DNA of 64,000 nucleotides from Chryseobacterium gilvum (GTDB lineage: Bacteria > Bacteroidota > Bacteroidia > Flavobacteriales > Weeksellaceae): contig NZ_JAOTEN010000003.1 of assembly GCF_025628965.1 (NCBI RefSeq), positions 62,001-126,000 on the forward strand, in the 5' to 3' direction. This document shows positions 35,855 to 46,004 of the stretch, one piece after another. The translations under genes were made by a program, and so were the position numbers. The stretch's first letter is position 1; every line of letters begins with the position of its first letter. The notes beneath the pieces are model-generated. The model made no database searches, was not told the origin of the DNA, and worked only from the letters and a program-made list of their open reading frames with translations.

Positions 35855-36937
35855 ATGTGGGAAGCTTATCTGGCAATTACTCTTTTACTGTTGGTTTTAA
35901 CCATTTTACCCAAAATCCCAAATTCGCATTGGGTTTTTCGCTTTCCGGATTTTGGTAAAATTCAGATTACCTACATTACTCTTATTGTTTTCGCAGCAGG
36001 ATTTTTAATCGAAAAAAACGCATATTTCTGGTATTTTCAGGGACTTTTGCTGGCGATGTTTATTTTTCATGGTTTTATCCTGATAAGATACACACCGCTA
36101 TACCGGGTTAAGAAACATCAGCAGGGAAAGAACTCATCAAAAAAATATCATTTCATTTCGGCCAATGTGTATCAGTTTAATAAAGAATATGATCAATTTA
36201 TCAGCCTGATTGAAAAAAACAAACCGGAAATGTTTCTTACGATGGAAAGCAACGGTGACTGGGAAAAAGCACTGCAGGTTTTAGAAAATGAATATCCTTA
36301 CCAACATAAAGTAACGCTTGAAAATACGTACGGAATGCACTTCTACTCCAAAATAAACATTGAGCATTCTCAGACACATTTTTTCGTTGCAGACGACATT
36401 CCCAGTATTGAAGCTCATTTAAAAACAGAAGATGGATTTTCATTCGTGTTTTTCGGGGTTCATCCTCCTCCGCCAAGCCCCACAGAAGAGGAAACATCCA
36501 AAGAAAGGGACGGCGATCTTCTGAGCACCGCAAAACGGGTTCAGGAAATAGACAAACCGGTGATTGTCGTAGGGGATTTTAATAATGTAGCTTGGTCAAA
36601 ATCATCCATTCTGTTCAGAAAGACAAGCCATTTGATCGATCCGCGGGTCGGCCATTCTTTTGTCTCCACTTTTCATGCAAAATACAGGCTTTTACGATTC
36701 CCGATCGATCTGATGTTTCACAGTGAAAATATTTTCATTAAAAATCTGAAAACGCTGGAAAATTTCGGTTCAGATCATCTCCCGGTGTACTGCCAGTTTT
36801 TCATTGACCACCAAAACGATCAGCAGGAAGAACGCGTGGAAGAAGCCAGTGCGGACGAAAAAGCGGAGGCCGAAGAAATAATTCAGGAGGGGAAAATGGA
36901 AGATGGGGAACGTAATGCGGTAGTGACTGAGGATTGA
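35855..36937 (+). CDS. Membrane-anchored endonuclease/exonuclease/phosphatase family protein
   Basis: The 360-residue protein has three N-terminal helices (about 3-20, 36-52 and 60-78). They are followed by an EEP domain with the catalytic pairs MESNGDW, GVHPPPPSP, VVGDFNNVAWS and GSDHLPVYC, which provide the metal-binding Glu, Asp-Asn and Asp-His. The domain probably faces the periplasm. Relatives cleave phosphodiesters in DNA, lipids or lipid-linked sugars, and the substrate is unknown. A charged, disordered tail (EEASADEKAEAEEIIQ) follows the domain and is unusual. Confidence 0.85.
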   Translation: MWEAYLAITLLLLVLTILPKIPNSHWVFRFPDFGKIQITYITLIVFAAGFLIEKNAYFWYFQGLLLAMFIFHGFILIRYTPLYRVKKHQQGKNSSKKYHFISANVYQFNKEYDQFISLIEKNKPEMFLTMESNGDWEKALQVLENEYPYQHKVTLENTYGMHFYSKINIEHSQTHFFVADDIPSIEAHLKTEDGFSFVFFGVHPPPPSPTEEETSKERDGDLLSTAKRVQEIDKPVIVVGDFNNVAWSKSSILFRKTSHLIDPRVGHSFVSTFHAKYRLLRFPIDLMFHSENIFIKNLKTLENFGSDHLPVYCQFFIDHQNDQQEERVEEASADEKAEAEEIIQEGKMEDGERNAVVTED

Positions 36938-36953
36938 TAATTATTTCATTCAC

Positions 36954-37298
36954 TTAACTTCGAGAAGATATAAAATTACATATAAGTATAATAATTAATC
37001 TAAAAATAAAAATAAAAATTGGCAGAGCAAAAAATATTGAAAGATACTTTTCATGTACATTAACTCGTTGTTTCCAATTGCTTTTAATTCTTATTAATGC
37101 AATTAATGATAAAATAGATGCAATAATAATTAATGGCAATATGAGCAAAAGATTAAACCCAAAATTATGGGGTGCATAACCTGGCAATATTCCAAACCAT
37201 TCTTTTCGGTAATAGCCAAATATAAAAACCAAAGTAAAACATAAATTGGATATTGTGACGAGAATAAAATTCCAGAACTGATCTCTGCCTTCTTTCAT
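36954..37298 (-). CDS. Small hypothetical membrane protein
   Basis: The 114-residue protein has three hydrophobic helices (about 10-28, 45-68 and 84-108) joined by basic loops. I recognise no motif. It starts 1 bp after the mvaD stop codon and is probably the last gene of the long minus-strand transcription unit that begins with the graspetide precursor. Confidence 0.6.
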   Translation of the reverse strand: MKEGRDQFWNFILVTISNLCFTLVFIFGYYRKEWFGILPGYAPHNFGFNLLLILPLIIIASILSLIALIRIKSNWKQRVNVHEKYLSIFFALPIFIFIFRLIIILICNFISSRS

Positions 37299-37299
37299 T

Positions 37300-38352
37300 C
37301 TAAAATTTCATCACATCCTTCACCACTCCATTTTTCTGGGTGTGCTGCATCAATTCTGTTTCTATAAAGGTTTTGATCTGTTCTTCCGAACCATTATTCG
37401 GAAATAAAAGATGAACATTCGCACCTGCATCCAAAGTAAAGAATAAAGGCAACGCGGTTTCTTTTCTGAAATCCCAGATTCTATTGATTACTTCCATAGT
37501 TCCGGTTTTCATCAAAATAAATGCAGGATCGCTCATCATCATCATTGCATGCAGCGTTAACGCTTCGTGTTCAACTAATTTTATAAACTGCTCCAGATCA
37601 CCGTTTTTCAGAATTTTATTCATAGGAACAAAATTTTCCCTCGCTTCCTGAAACCTTCTTTCCGCATACGGATTGGTTTTCATCAAACCATGTCCTACAG
37701 TGGAAGAAACGCTTTTCTGACCCTCATGAATTAACAAAACCCAATCATTAAAATCTTTAAATACTTCATGAATTTCAGCGTTTGGATACTGCACGGCGAA
37801 AAGATCTGAACTTCCTTCAACCTCATCGGTTTCGCCCCATACAACTAAACCTTCATAAAGGCTTCTGCATGCACTTCCGCTTCCTAATCTTGCCAAAAAT
37901 GAAGCTTTTTTCAAAGAGGCTTCGTCTGAGCTTTTCTCTGAAAAAACCCCATCCAATTTCATTAAGCATTTTGCAATAGCCCCGAAACCGGATGCCGAAC
38001 TGGCAATTCCCGAACTGTGGGGAAATGTATTTTCTGTTCGGATGACATATTTTCCTTTTAAGATCCACGGAAGGTACTGTTCTATATTTTTAAAATACTT
38101 TTCAATTTTTTCAGCAAATTGCATTTCTTCTTTTCCTGATAAAAAAGTCTGCACAGAAAAAGATTCATGGGCCGAAAAATCTATTGTGGTATTGGTTTTA
38201 CAATGCGTCAAAGTATAACTGATGCTTGGATTTGCAGGGATCTGATCTTCATATTTTCCCCAATATTTAATCAAAGCAATATTTGACGGGCAGCTTTCTG
38301 AAACGGTTTCTGAGCTGATATTATATTTTCCTTTTCCTAAAAAGTTTTCCAT
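37300..38352 (-). CDS. mvaD: Diphosphomevalonate decarboxylase
   Basis: The 350-residue GHMP-kinase-fold enzyme makes isopentenyl diphosphate from mevalonate diphosphate with ATP, the final step of the mevalonate pathway. SNIALIKYWGKYEDQIPANPSIS and the phosphate loop HSSGIASSASGFGA are the MvaD signatures. I set the start at the ATG at 38352. A longer frame to 38529 reads into the neighbouring gene and has no family similarity. The mevalonate route is used by many flavobacteria. The gene follows a membrane protein of unknown function with a 2-bp gap. Confidence 0.9.
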   Translation of the reverse strand: MENFLGKGKYNISSETVSESCPSNIALIKYWGKYEDQIPANPSISYTLTHCKTNTTIDFSAHESFSVQTFLSGKEEMQFAEKIEKYFKNIEQYLPWILKGKYVIRTENTFPHSSGIASSASGFGAIAKCLMKLDGVFSEKSSDEASLKKASFLARLGSGSACRSLYEGLVVWGETDEVEGSSDLFAVQYPNAEIHEVFKDFNDWVLLIHEGQKSVSSTVGHGLMKTNPYAERRFQEARENFVPMNKILKNGDLEQFIKLVEHEALTLHAMMMMSDPAFILMKTGTMEVINRIWDFRKETALPLFFTLDAGANVHLLFPNNGSEEQIKTFIETELMQHTQKNGVVKDVMKF

Positions 38353-38354
38353 AA

Positions 38355-39065
38355 TTATTTTTCGTGTTTTTTGATATATTGATTCAGTGAAAATTGAACA
38401 TGCCATATTCCTACAAAAAATGTCCAAACCGGATTGATTTTTATCCCTGTCAATTTTTCGGTAATCTTTTTTCGGAGGGAAAAAATACAAATCAGGAAAC
38501 ATACAAAATAACCAATTTGCCCCAGCCAATACAAAATCGTTAAAATAACCTTATTTGAACTAGAAGAAGGGCTGAATATATCAATTAAACCTACATGAAT
38601 ACAAGAAAGGAAAAATAGTAAGAGGATAATCCATACATTAAGTTTTGCATTAAATTTAATATCTTTTTTAATAAACCAATACGGAACATAAAGTCCAAAA
38701 CTTATAATAGAATAGACAATGAGAAGAAAAATATTTTCTCTTTGTATTTCATTTTTAAGAATCTCAAGTTTTAGCAAATAAACGATTATACCATAAAATA
38801 TAAGCTTATAGCCAAAACCTCCAATCAGACTGATTAGAGAATACCATTTCATAATTTCTATTGAAGTATTATAATTCGCTGTTAAACGCTTATTTACATA
38901 ATATTGTGAGATATAGTTTAAAATAGTGAAAACAAGTCCTACAACTAAATAATAATTCACTTTATCTTTTGAAGTTTTATCAGAAAAATAAAGATAAAAA
39001 ATAATGATGATAAGACTTAGTACAGGGAAATAGTTTAATAAATCTGGAATAATTTTTTCCATCAT
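38355..39065 (-). CDS. Polytopic membrane protein of unknown function
   Basis: The 236-residue protein has about six to seven hydrophobic helices and short loops, with no domain that I recognise. Notable segments are PVLSLIIIIFYLYFSDKT at the start and PVWTFFVGIWHVQFSLNQYI at the end. Codon use looks more AT-rich than in the flanking fadD and mvaD genes. It sits between them on the same strand (27 bp and 2 bp gaps), so it is presumably co-transcribed. Confidence 0.6.
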   Translation of the reverse strand: MMEKIIPDLLNYFPVLSLIIIIFYLYFSDKTSKDKVNYYLVVGLVFTILNYISQYYVNKRLTANYNTSIEIMKWYSLISLIGGFGYKLIFYGIIVYLLKLEILKNEIQRENIFLLIVYSIISFGLYVPYWFIKKDIKFNAKLNVWIILLLFFLSCIHVGLIDIFSPSSSSNKVILTILYWLGQIGYFVCFLICIFSLRKKITEKLTGIKINPVWTFFVGIWHVQFSLNQYIKKHEK

Positions 39066-39092
39066 AAAATTTTAGTTTAAATGAAAATTACT

Positions 39093-40853
39093 CTAATACA
39101 TTTTCTCAATAAGATCTGCATATTTTTTAAGCACCACATTTCGTTTTACTTTCAGCGTTGGCGTAATTTCTCCGCTGCTGATTTCAAATTCTGAAGGCAT
39201 CAACGTGAATTTTTTTACTTTTTCATAATCTGAAAGCTCATGCTGCAATTCTTTTACCTTTTCTTTATAGAAATCAACAATTTCTTTTTTCTGAACGATT
39301 TCTTCCCAATTTGTAAATGCAATAATGTTTTTCTTAAGATAGTCTTTTAAAAATTCAAAATTCGGGACTATTAAGGCAGAGACAAACTGTTTTCCTTCTG
39401 CAATTAAAACAATCTGCTGTATAAAATTGTTGTTGGTCAGGAGATTTTCGATCTGTTGCGGGGCAATGTATTTTCCGTTGGATGTTTTCATCAGATCCTT
39501 GATTCGGTCTGTGATAAATAAGTTTCCATTTTCATCGAATCTTCCTGCATCACCTGTTTTGAACCAGCCATCGTCGGTAAAAACCTTTTCTGTTTCTTCC
39601 GGCTTCTGGTAATACCCTTTCATAATTCCTTTTCCTTTAGCCAGAATTTCATCATTTTCACCGATTTTCATTTCTATGCCCGATAAAGGTTTTCCGCAGC
39701 TTCCGTGTACAAAATGAGTCAGCGGAAAAGCAGTTAGTGTAGCGGTCGTTTCCGTCAAACCATAGCCTACCGTAATGTGAAGACCCATTGCTTCAAACAG
39801 CTCGGTAACTTCAGATGAAATAGAAGCGCCTCCGCAAGGCATAAACCATAATCTTGCGCCGAGCTTTTGTTTTACTTTATTGAAAACCAATGTATTAGCA
39901 AGCGCATATTTCAGCATCAATCCGATAGGAACCGGCTGTTCTTTTCTTCTCAGTTCTGCGGTCTGCTTTCCGGTCTGTATTGCCCAGTCGAATATTTTTC
40001 TCTTAAATGATGAACTTTCTTCTGCTTTTTCCAGGACTCCTGCGTAAACTTTCTGAAAAAATCTCGGAACTGCACACATCATGGTGGGTTTTACTTCTTC
40101 TAAAGCTTTGGCAATATCTTTAGGATCTTCGAGAAAATAAACCCTTGCTCCGCCGTAAAGACACAAGAGGCTCCAGCTTCTTTCGAAAACATGAGTGAGC
40201 GGCAGAAAAGCCAATGACAGCTCATCCTGAAAATTTTTAAACTTAAAAAATTCAAAGTGGGCATCAAAAGCACTGATGAAATTTCCGTGTGTTAACATCA
40301 CGCCTTTCGGAGTTCCTGTCGTACCCGAAGTATAAATAAGTGTTGCAATATCGTCATCTTCTTTTTTGCAGATTTCAAATTCGGGAGAAGATTTGGCGAT
40401 GAAGTCTTCGAGATAAAAAGTATGTTCCTTTTTTACCCAGACTGCTTTTTTGGAAACCACGACGGTCTGAAGGGTATTTTCTTTTTGTACAATCTCAAAA
40501 CAGGCATCGTATTGCGCCTGATTTCCTACGAGAATTACTTTTGACCGGGAATCATTAATGATATATTCTGCCTGATCTGCATTATTGGTAGAATAAATAG
40601 GTACCGTAACTGCTCCTACTGACATCGCGGCCAGATCAAAGATCATCCATTCTGCAGAGTTGTCTGCATAGATTGCTACTTTATCATCCTTTTCCACACC
40701 TGCATTTCTGAGTGCATTGGCGGTTTTGAAAACCATATCACTCAGTCTTTTCCAGCTCAGCTCTTTCCAGCCTTCTTTTTTTCTGAATCCGATGGATGAT
40801 TTAAAAGGATGTTTTTCTGCATTTTTCGTGATAATAGCCTCTGCAAGATTCAT
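39093..40853 (-). CDS. Long-chain acyl-CoA ligase (AMP-forming)
   Basis: The 586-residue ANL-superfamily enzyme activates a fatty acid through acyl-AMP to acyl-CoA. It has the P-loop YTSGTTGTPKGVMLTH, motif GYGLTETTATLT, the hinge-adjacent TGDAGRFDENGNLFITDRIKD and the C-terminal lysine region VKRNVVLKKYADLIEKMY. It resembles FAA1/FadD15-type ligases. Its ATG overlaps the stop of the upstream SDR gene by one base (TAATG). It may serve general lipid metabolism. A link to the graspetide genes upstream is only positional. Confidence 0.9.
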   Translation of the reverse strand: MNLAEAIITKNAEKHPFKSSIGFRKKEGWKELSWKRLSDMVFKTANALRNAGVEKDDKVAIYADNSAEWMIFDLAAMSVGAVTVPIYSTNNADQAEYIINDSRSKVILVGNQAQYDACFEIVQKENTLQTVVVSKKAVWVKKEHTFYLEDFIAKSSPEFEICKKEDDDIATLIYTSGTTGTPKGVMLTHGNFISAFDAHFEFFKFKNFQDELSLAFLPLTHVFERSWSLLCLYGGARVYFLEDPKDIAKALEEVKPTMMCAVPRFFQKVYAGVLEKAEESSSFKRKIFDWAIQTGKQTAELRRKEQPVPIGLMLKYALANTLVFNKVKQKLGARLWFMPCGGASISSEVTELFEAMGLHITVGYGLTETTATLTAFPLTHFVHGSCGKPLSGIEMKIGENDEILAKGKGIMKGYYQKPEETEKVFTDDGWFKTGDAGRFDENGNLFITDRIKDLMKTSNGKYIAPQQIENLLTNNNFIQQIVLIAEGKQFVSALIVPNFEFLKDYLKKNIIAFTNWEEIVQKKEIVDFYKEKVKELQHELSDYEKVKKFTLMPSEFEISSGEITPTLKVKRNVVLKKYADLIEKMY

Positions 40854-41869
40854 TATATTTTCTTCCGCTTTTTGTCGTTAATATAGTTATTGAGATGAAA
40901 GTCTATACTTTCTTGTACCGGTATAAACTGATACTTTAACACCTCTTTTATTCTCTGATTTGAAATTGTATTAAGCGCCTTTACTGCATCAATATTAGAC
41001 TTTGTAGCCATTCTGATGGGCGGGATAAGCCATCCAAAGAATATATTCAGCCATCTTCCCAGATTTAATAAAGAGTCTGAAAGGATTTTTGCCTCCTTCA
41101 AACCCAGCTTTTCTCTGACATAGTTTGCCAGATCAGCATATTTTTTATTCTCGGAAATAATAATAAACCGTTCTCCGAAGATATTCTTTTCCATAAGCTG
41201 TATCGCAATCTTAGCGACATCTCTTACATCGACGTAGCTTGTACCGCCGGAAAAAGTAAAACGGTTATTTTCAAAAGTCGGAAACAGCTCGCCGCTGCTT
41301 TTCCCCCAGTTTCCGCTTCCGACGATCATTCCCGGATTAATAATGACAGTATTAAGCCCTTCTGCAGAAGCCCGCCAAACTTCCATTTCGCCAAGATGTT
41401 TTGAAATTGAATACGCAGAATGCTCATCTTTAGGATTAAAGTCGGAACTCTCATCCAGTTCGCCATTTTCATTATATAGATCTAAAACTGCGATTGAACT
41501 GACATGGAGAAATTTTTTCACACTTGAATTTTCACAGGCAAATAAGAGATTTTCTGTGCCTTTTACATTAGTCTGGTACATCTCCTTATTATCTTTAGGA
41601 TTAAAACCCACTTTTGCAGCGCAATGATACACTTCTGAAACTCCATTTAATGCATTTTGCAGAGCATTGATATCCTCAAAATCTACATTTACCCATTCAA
41701 TCTGACTGAAAAATTCTTCCGGCGTATCGGTAAAATACTGATAGGAATGTTTTACTTCATCCAAATTACTCGTAGGTCTTTTTGCAGCACGCACAGTTTC
41801 CCCTTTTTTCAAAAGTTCCAAAGCGACTATTCTGCCTAAAATTCCTGTTGCACCTGTTACAAAAACCAT
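40853..41869 (-). CDS. NAD-dependent epimerase/dehydratase (extended SDR)
   Basis: The 338-residue Rossmann protein starts VFVTGATGILGRIVALELL (NAD(P)-binding GxxGxxG). It has the catalytic YSISK pair with the HVSSIAVLD serine, and a long substrate domain. Relatives include dihydroflavonol-reductase-like and sterol/3-beta-HSD-like SDRs. The substrate is unknown. The start is 3 nt from the stop of the C39 ABC transporter gene upstream, and its own stop overlaps the acyl-CoA ligase start, so the three are one transcription unit. Confidence 0.85.
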   Translation of the reverse strand: MVFVTGATGILGRIVALELLKKGETVRAAKRPTSNLDEVKHSYQYFTDTPEEFFSQIEWVNVDFEDINALQNALNGVSEVYHCAAKVGFNPKDNKEMYQTNVKGTENLLFACENSSVKKFLHVSSIAVLDLYNENGELDESSDFNPKDEHSAYSISKHLGEMEVWRASAEGLNTVIINPGMIVGSGNWGKSSGELFPTFENNRFTFSGGTSYVDVRDVAKIAIQLMEKNIFGERFIIISENKKYADLANYVREKLGLKEAKILSDSLLNLGRWLNIFFGWLIPPIRMATKSNIDAVKALNTISNQRIKEVLKYQFIPVQESIDFHLNNYINDKKRKKI

Positions 41870-41872
41870 GAA

Positions 41873-44029
41873 TTATATTCCTACCTGATTATTGACTAAA
41901 TTATAATAATATTTTTTACGGCTCATCAATTCTGCGTGACTTCCGTTTTCTACAAATTCTCCATTGTGAAGCACCAAAATCTGATCTGCATTTCTGATCG
42001 TACTAAGACGATGTGCAATGATAATCACGGTTCGTCTTTCAAAAAATTCAGAAAGATTCTCCATGATTTCTTTTTCATTTTGGGAATCAAGCGCGCTTGT
42101 TGCTTCGTCCAACAGAAAAACATTCGGATTTTTATAGACCGAGCGTGCAATTAAAACCCTTTGTTTCTGCCCTGTGCTTAGACTGATTCCGTCATTTCCT
42201 ACCACTGTTTCCAGACCTTGTGGATATTGGCTTACAAATTTCTGCAAATTTGCAACTTTTACGGCATAAGTCAAGAGATTTTCGTCAACATTATCGCTTT
42301 TCAGGGTAATATTTTTCTTTATAGAATCTGAAAAAATAAAACCTTCCTGCATGACGGTTCCTGTGGTGTTTCGCCAGCTGGTCAATGGGATATCGGAGAG
42401 TTTTCTGACACCGGACCTGATCATCCCCTGATCCGGCTCATAAAATCTGAGAAGCAGTTTAAAAAGCGTTGTTTTCCCGCTTCCGCTTTCCCCTACAATA
42501 GCGGTCACCTTTCCTTTAGGTATTTTAGCATTTAAATTTTTTAAAATCTGAAAATCACCGAATCCGAAACTGACATTTTCTATCAGAATATCTTCATTGG
42601 AAAGTAATTTTTCATCGGACGGTGTATGATCTTCAATAGGTTTTGTATGAACTTCGGCAATTCTTTCCAGACTCAGTTTGGCGTCCTGAGAAATCTGAAT
42701 AAAATACAGGAGCTGATCAAAAGGGGAATTCATCTGTCCTACGATGAAACTGATGGCCAACATCATTCCTAAAGTGAGACTGCCGTCAATCACGGCATAC
42801 GCAGAGAAGCCCGTAATGAGAATATTTTTCAGCTGTGAAATAAACCCTGAACCAATCATTTGATACTGTGACAGTTTCAGTGCTTTTTTATTCCGGTCAA
42901 AAAGCTCGTTCTGAAGATGCTCCCACTTTGATTTCTGGAAATTTTCTGACTGATTGATCTTGATTTCTGCCATTCCCAGAACCATTTCGTTGAGAATATT
43001 CTGATTTTTGCTGTTCAGGATAAATTCTTGCTGATCTAAAATTTTTCTTTTATTCAGGAAAATAAAAATCCATGCTACTGAAATGATGCTGAACGAGAAA
43101 AACAACAATAAAATAATCAGATTATACGTTCCTAATACAGTTGAAAAAACAATCATATTAATAAAAGAAAACAATATGGAAAGTGTGTTGGTAGAAAGAA
43201 ACGAGCTGATTCTCTGATGATCTAAAATACGTTGCTGAATATCCCCTATTCTTTTGGATTCAAAATAAGAAACCGGAAGCATAATGAGTTTTTCAATAAA
43301 ATCGCTGATCAGCTTTATGTTGACTTTGGTATTGATTTTCAGCATGATCCAGCTTCGGATAAGATCCATCAAACTGTTTCCTAAAAATAAGACAATCTGT
43401 GCCGTAATGATCATCATCACGAGATTCTTGTCTTTAAATTTAATCGCTTTATCTACCAGATTCTGCGTAAGAAAAGGAAAAACTAAAGTAATTACACTGG
43501 TAATCAACAAGGTAAAAAGCAGCAAAATCAAAGATTTTCTGTACGGTTTTATGTATTTAAATAAAAAATTAAATCCGTTGACAGGATGCTCTTCTTTCTG
43601 GCTAAAAAACGTTTCAGACGTTTCAAAAAGCATTGCTTTTCCCAAACCGTTTTCCTGAAGCCAGCTTTTTTTGAATTCTTCGTCGCTTACTTCTAATTTT
43701 CCGTATTCAGGATCTGCAATAATGATTTTATCTGATTCTTTTTTAGGGACCAATACCACGAAGTGCTCTTTTTTCCAATGCAGGATGCAGGGTTTTGGCG
43801 CTTCTGAAATTAATTTTTCAAAACTAATTTCTACAGCAAGCGTTTCCAGTCCTAAAGTTTCTGAAGCGGAAATCAAATCATGAAAACTTACTCCGGTTCT
43901 GGATTGAAATGTAAGAAGTCTTAAATATTCCGAAGAAAAGTTTTTACCGAAATATTTTGTAATTATCCTGAGACAGGTCGGTCCGCAATCCATAGAATCG
44001 AGCTGTCTGTAATAGGTAATTTTCGCCAC
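41873..44029 (-). CDS. C39-peptidase ABC exporter of the graspetide cluster
   Basis: The 718-residue protein has three parts. The N-terminal C39 cysteine peptidase has Cys15 in DSMDCGPTCL, His in LHWKKEHFVVL and Asp in IADPEYG. The six-helix exporter domain spans about 160-440. The ATPase has Walker A GESGSGKTTL, signature LSTGQKQR and Walker B VFLLDEATSALD. Such transporters cut peptide leaders after a double glycine while exporting the product. The precursor encoded upstream has VKGG at 25-28, an expected cut site. It lies 9 bp after the second ATP-grasp gene. Confidence 0.92.
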   Translation of the reverse strand: MAKITYYRQLDSMDCGPTCLRIITKYFGKNFSSEYLRLLTFQSRTGVSFHDLISASETLGLETLAVEISFEKLISEAPKPCILHWKKEHFVVLVPKKESDKIIIADPEYGKLEVSDEEFKKSWLQENGLGKAMLFETSETFFSQKEEHPVNGFNFLFKYIKPYRKSLILLLFTLLITSVITLVFPFLTQNLVDKAIKFKDKNLVMMIITAQIVLFLGNSLMDLIRSWIMLKINTKVNIKLISDFIEKLIMLPVSYFESKRIGDIQQRILDHQRISSFLSTNTLSILFSFINMIVFSTVLGTYNLIILLLFFSFSIISVAWIFIFLNKRKILDQQEFILNSKNQNILNEMVLGMAEIKINQSENFQKSKWEHLQNELFDRNKKALKLSQYQMIGSGFISQLKNILITGFSAYAVIDGSLTLGMMLAISFIVGQMNSPFDQLLYFIQISQDAKLSLERIAEVHTKPIEDHTPSDEKLLSNEDILIENVSFGFGDFQILKNLNAKIPKGKVTAIVGESGSGKTTLFKLLLRFYEPDQGMIRSGVRKLSDIPLTSWRNTTGTVMQEGFIFSDSIKKNITLKSDNVDENLLTYAVKVANLQKFVSQYPQGLETVVGNDGISLSTGQKQRVLIARSVYKNPNVFLLDEATSALDSQNEKEIMENLSEFFERRTVIIIAHRLSTIRNADQILVLHNGEFVENGSHAELMSRKKYYYNLVNNQVGI

Positions 44030-44038
44030 GTTTTACAA

Positions 44039-45046
44039 TTATATTAATACTCCATTGTTTCTTCTCGGTGCTTTATCGCACAATACATCGGCAATACTTT
44101 TTGAAATTATATTGTTGTCGGTAAGATTATCCAGCCAGAAAAATTCTCCCGCCGCGTTGATTTCAATAAAATAATAATCATTTTCTAAAGATACAATGAT
44201 ATCTATGGCGCCGTAATCTACATGATAAACATCCAGAAGCTGTCTTAGTTTTCCTTCAACCTCAGCAGGAAGTTCTGTCTGAACCCATTTTTGCAATAAA
44301 TTAACCCCGTCTTTTCGCCAGTCTACTTTAGATTCTTCAGATTGTTGGGAATCGATCTCGAAGGTAAAAATATCCTGACCTACGACGGTTACACGAAGTT
44401 CTTTTTTCTTCTCGATTTTTTTTTGAAACTGCATCGGACAATACAGCAGATTGTCGAGCTGATCAATATTATCTTCTTCTATTACATTCGTAAACACTAC
44501 ATTTTCCACTCCATCCTCATAAATCGCAAAGCCGGTCTGCATTTTTGCAACAACGCTTTTATGCTTCAGAATAAATTGTTTCGCTGCCTCAGGATTGTTT
44601 GTAATACAGGTTTCAGGAACGGTAAGCCCCAATTTATGCGCTATTTTCAACTGCTCTTCTTTGCTGTCCAACCTTCTGTACACACTCGGTTTTCCTAAAG
44701 AATAGCAATCTAAAGACTCTAAAAAACCAAAGAGCGTATTTCTGATTTCGCCCATTGCGGCACCAAAAAACTTGGGTTCAAGCTCCTCTTTCAATCCGCT
44801 GCCGATATTGTATGCTCTTCTGTACCAGACTGCTGCAACATCATCTATTCTGATTTTTCCTTCTTCATTTTCAAGGAAGCTCATCCATTTCCCATCCTGA
44901 AAGATGGTGGAGAGTTTATTGGTAAGCGGGTAAAGGTCTACATCAAAACGGACGACTTCAAAACCGTTTTTAATGATATATTCCGTTACTTTATCAATTG
45001 AGAAATTATCTTCTGTGTGGGTGATGATTACTATTTTTTGGGTCAT
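44039..45046 (-). CDS. ATP-grasp graspetide ligase, MvdD/MdnC-like (ester-forming)
   Basis: The 335-residue ATP-grasp protein has the microviridin-ligase segments AVWYRRAYN, DSKEEQLKIAHKLGLTVPET, YCPMQFQKKIEKKKELRVTV, DWRKDG and the metal-binding end YFIEINAAGEFFWLD. These match what I recall of MvdD/MdnC, which activates Asp/Glu side chains and joins them to Thr/Ser as omega-esters after recognising the PFFARFLE leader helix. The assignment as the ester-former rather than the amide-former is by memory of the family (inference). It overlaps the other ligase gene by 4 nt. Confidence 0.88.
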   Translation of the reverse strand: MTQKIVIITHTEDNFSIDKVTEYIIKNGFEVVRFDVDLYPLTNKLSTIFQDGKWMSFLENEEGKIRIDDVAAVWYRRAYNIGSGLKEELEPKFFGAAMGEIRNTLFGFLESLDCYSLGKPSVYRRLDSKEEQLKIAHKLGLTVPETCITNNPEAAKQFILKHKSVVAKMQTGFAIYEDGVENVVFTNVIEEDNIDQLDNLLYCPMQFQKKIEKKKELRVTVVGQDIFTFEIDSQQSEESKVDWRKDGVNLLQKWVQTELPAEVEGKLRQLLDVYHVDYGAIDIIVSLENDYYFIEINAAGEFFWLDNLTDNNIISKSIADVLCDKAPRRNNGVLI

Positions 45047-45993
45047 ATGTTTATTTTTTTTAAAAGATAGTCGGCGATTTTTTCAGCGATCGGAAAATGG
45101 AGCTCTTTTTGCAGCATTCCCCATTCTCCCTGCGGATTGACTTCCAGAAAATGATAATTCCCGTCTTTTCCTTTGATCATATCGATAGCGCCGAAAATGA
45201 GCTTCATTTCCTGCATCATATTGGTAAGTTGGCGTTCGATATCTTCCGGAAGCCGATCAACAGACCAAAAATAATCATCCTGAACCAGACGCCAATCTGT
45301 ATTTTGATGATTATTGATTTTTCCCGTGAAAAATTCTCCGTCGATATATACGATCCTCAATTCATATTCTTTTTCAATATAAGGCTGAAAAATCATTGGA
45401 CAATAGGCAATATCCGAAAGATTTTCCAAAGTGTGTTCGTCAATAATGGTAGTGGAAATCATATTTTCCCCATCCATATTTTTTGAAATAACACCATGAA
45501 GTTTTGCAATCGCTTTTCCATTACATTTTTCTTTAATAAATGTGAGAATTTCATCTTCATCATTTGAAAATAATGTTGCAGGAATTTTGAGCCCGTTTCT
45601 TTCAGCTAATTTTAACTGATGCATTTTATTCCCGTCTATTTTCTTTTCGTTTTCATAAGGATTGATCCATGGAAGATGTTCTAAAATCGTATACAGATTA
45701 TATTTTAAGCTTTCATATTCACTAATGAAAATTTTCAAATATGCGGTATCCAACTCTTCAGGAACATTAACAGACCACGATTTTCTGTGCCAAACTGCAG
45801 TAATTTCTGCGGAGCTGACTGAAACTCCGGACTGATCTGTAATGGTAAAAGAATTTTGACTAAGGCTTATTTTCTGTTGATGATTGAGCTGATCTGAATT
45901 CAATCTGAAATAAGGAATATTTTTAGAAGAGAGATATTCAAAAAACAGATCAACCGTATAAAAATCCTGGGAATGGGTAATGCAGAGAATCAT
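45043..45993 (-). CDS. ATP-grasp graspetide ligase, MvdC/MdnB-like (amide-forming)
   Basis: The 316-residue second ATP-grasp ligase resembles its neighbour across the whole length: TAVWHRKSW, DGNKMHQLKLAERNGLKIPAT, YCPMIFQPYIEKEYELRIV and YHFLEVNPQGEWGML. Two-ligase systems normally have one ester-forming and one amide-forming enzyme. The GEWGML end is closer to the MvdC/MdnB lactam-forming type (inference). It is the first enzyme gene after the precursor. A terminator-like hairpin (46005-46037) ends just 12 nt before its start, so its expression depends on readthrough. Confidence 0.88.
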   Translation of the reverse strand: MILCITHSQDFYTVDLFFEYLSSKNIPYFRLNSDQLNHQQKISLSQNSFTITDQSGVSVSSAEITAVWHRKSWSVNVPEELDTAYLKIFISEYESLKYNLYTILEHLPWINPYENEKKIDGNKMHQLKLAERNGLKIPATLFSNDEDEILTFIKEKCNGKAIAKLHGVISKNMDGENMISTTIIDEHTLENLSDIAYCPMIFQPYIEKEYELRIVYIDGEFFTGKINNHQNTDWRLVQDDYFWSVDRLPEDIERQLTNMMQEMKLIFGAIDMIKGKDGNYHFLEVNPQGEWGMLQKELHFPIAEKIADYLLKKINI

Positions 45994-46004
45994 TTGGAAG
46001 CTAT

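Noticed and set aside
38353..38529. N-terminal extension of mvaD
   Set aside because: The extra 59 codons overlap the upstream membrane-protein gene and do not resemble MvaD. The ATG at 38352 gives the normal length.
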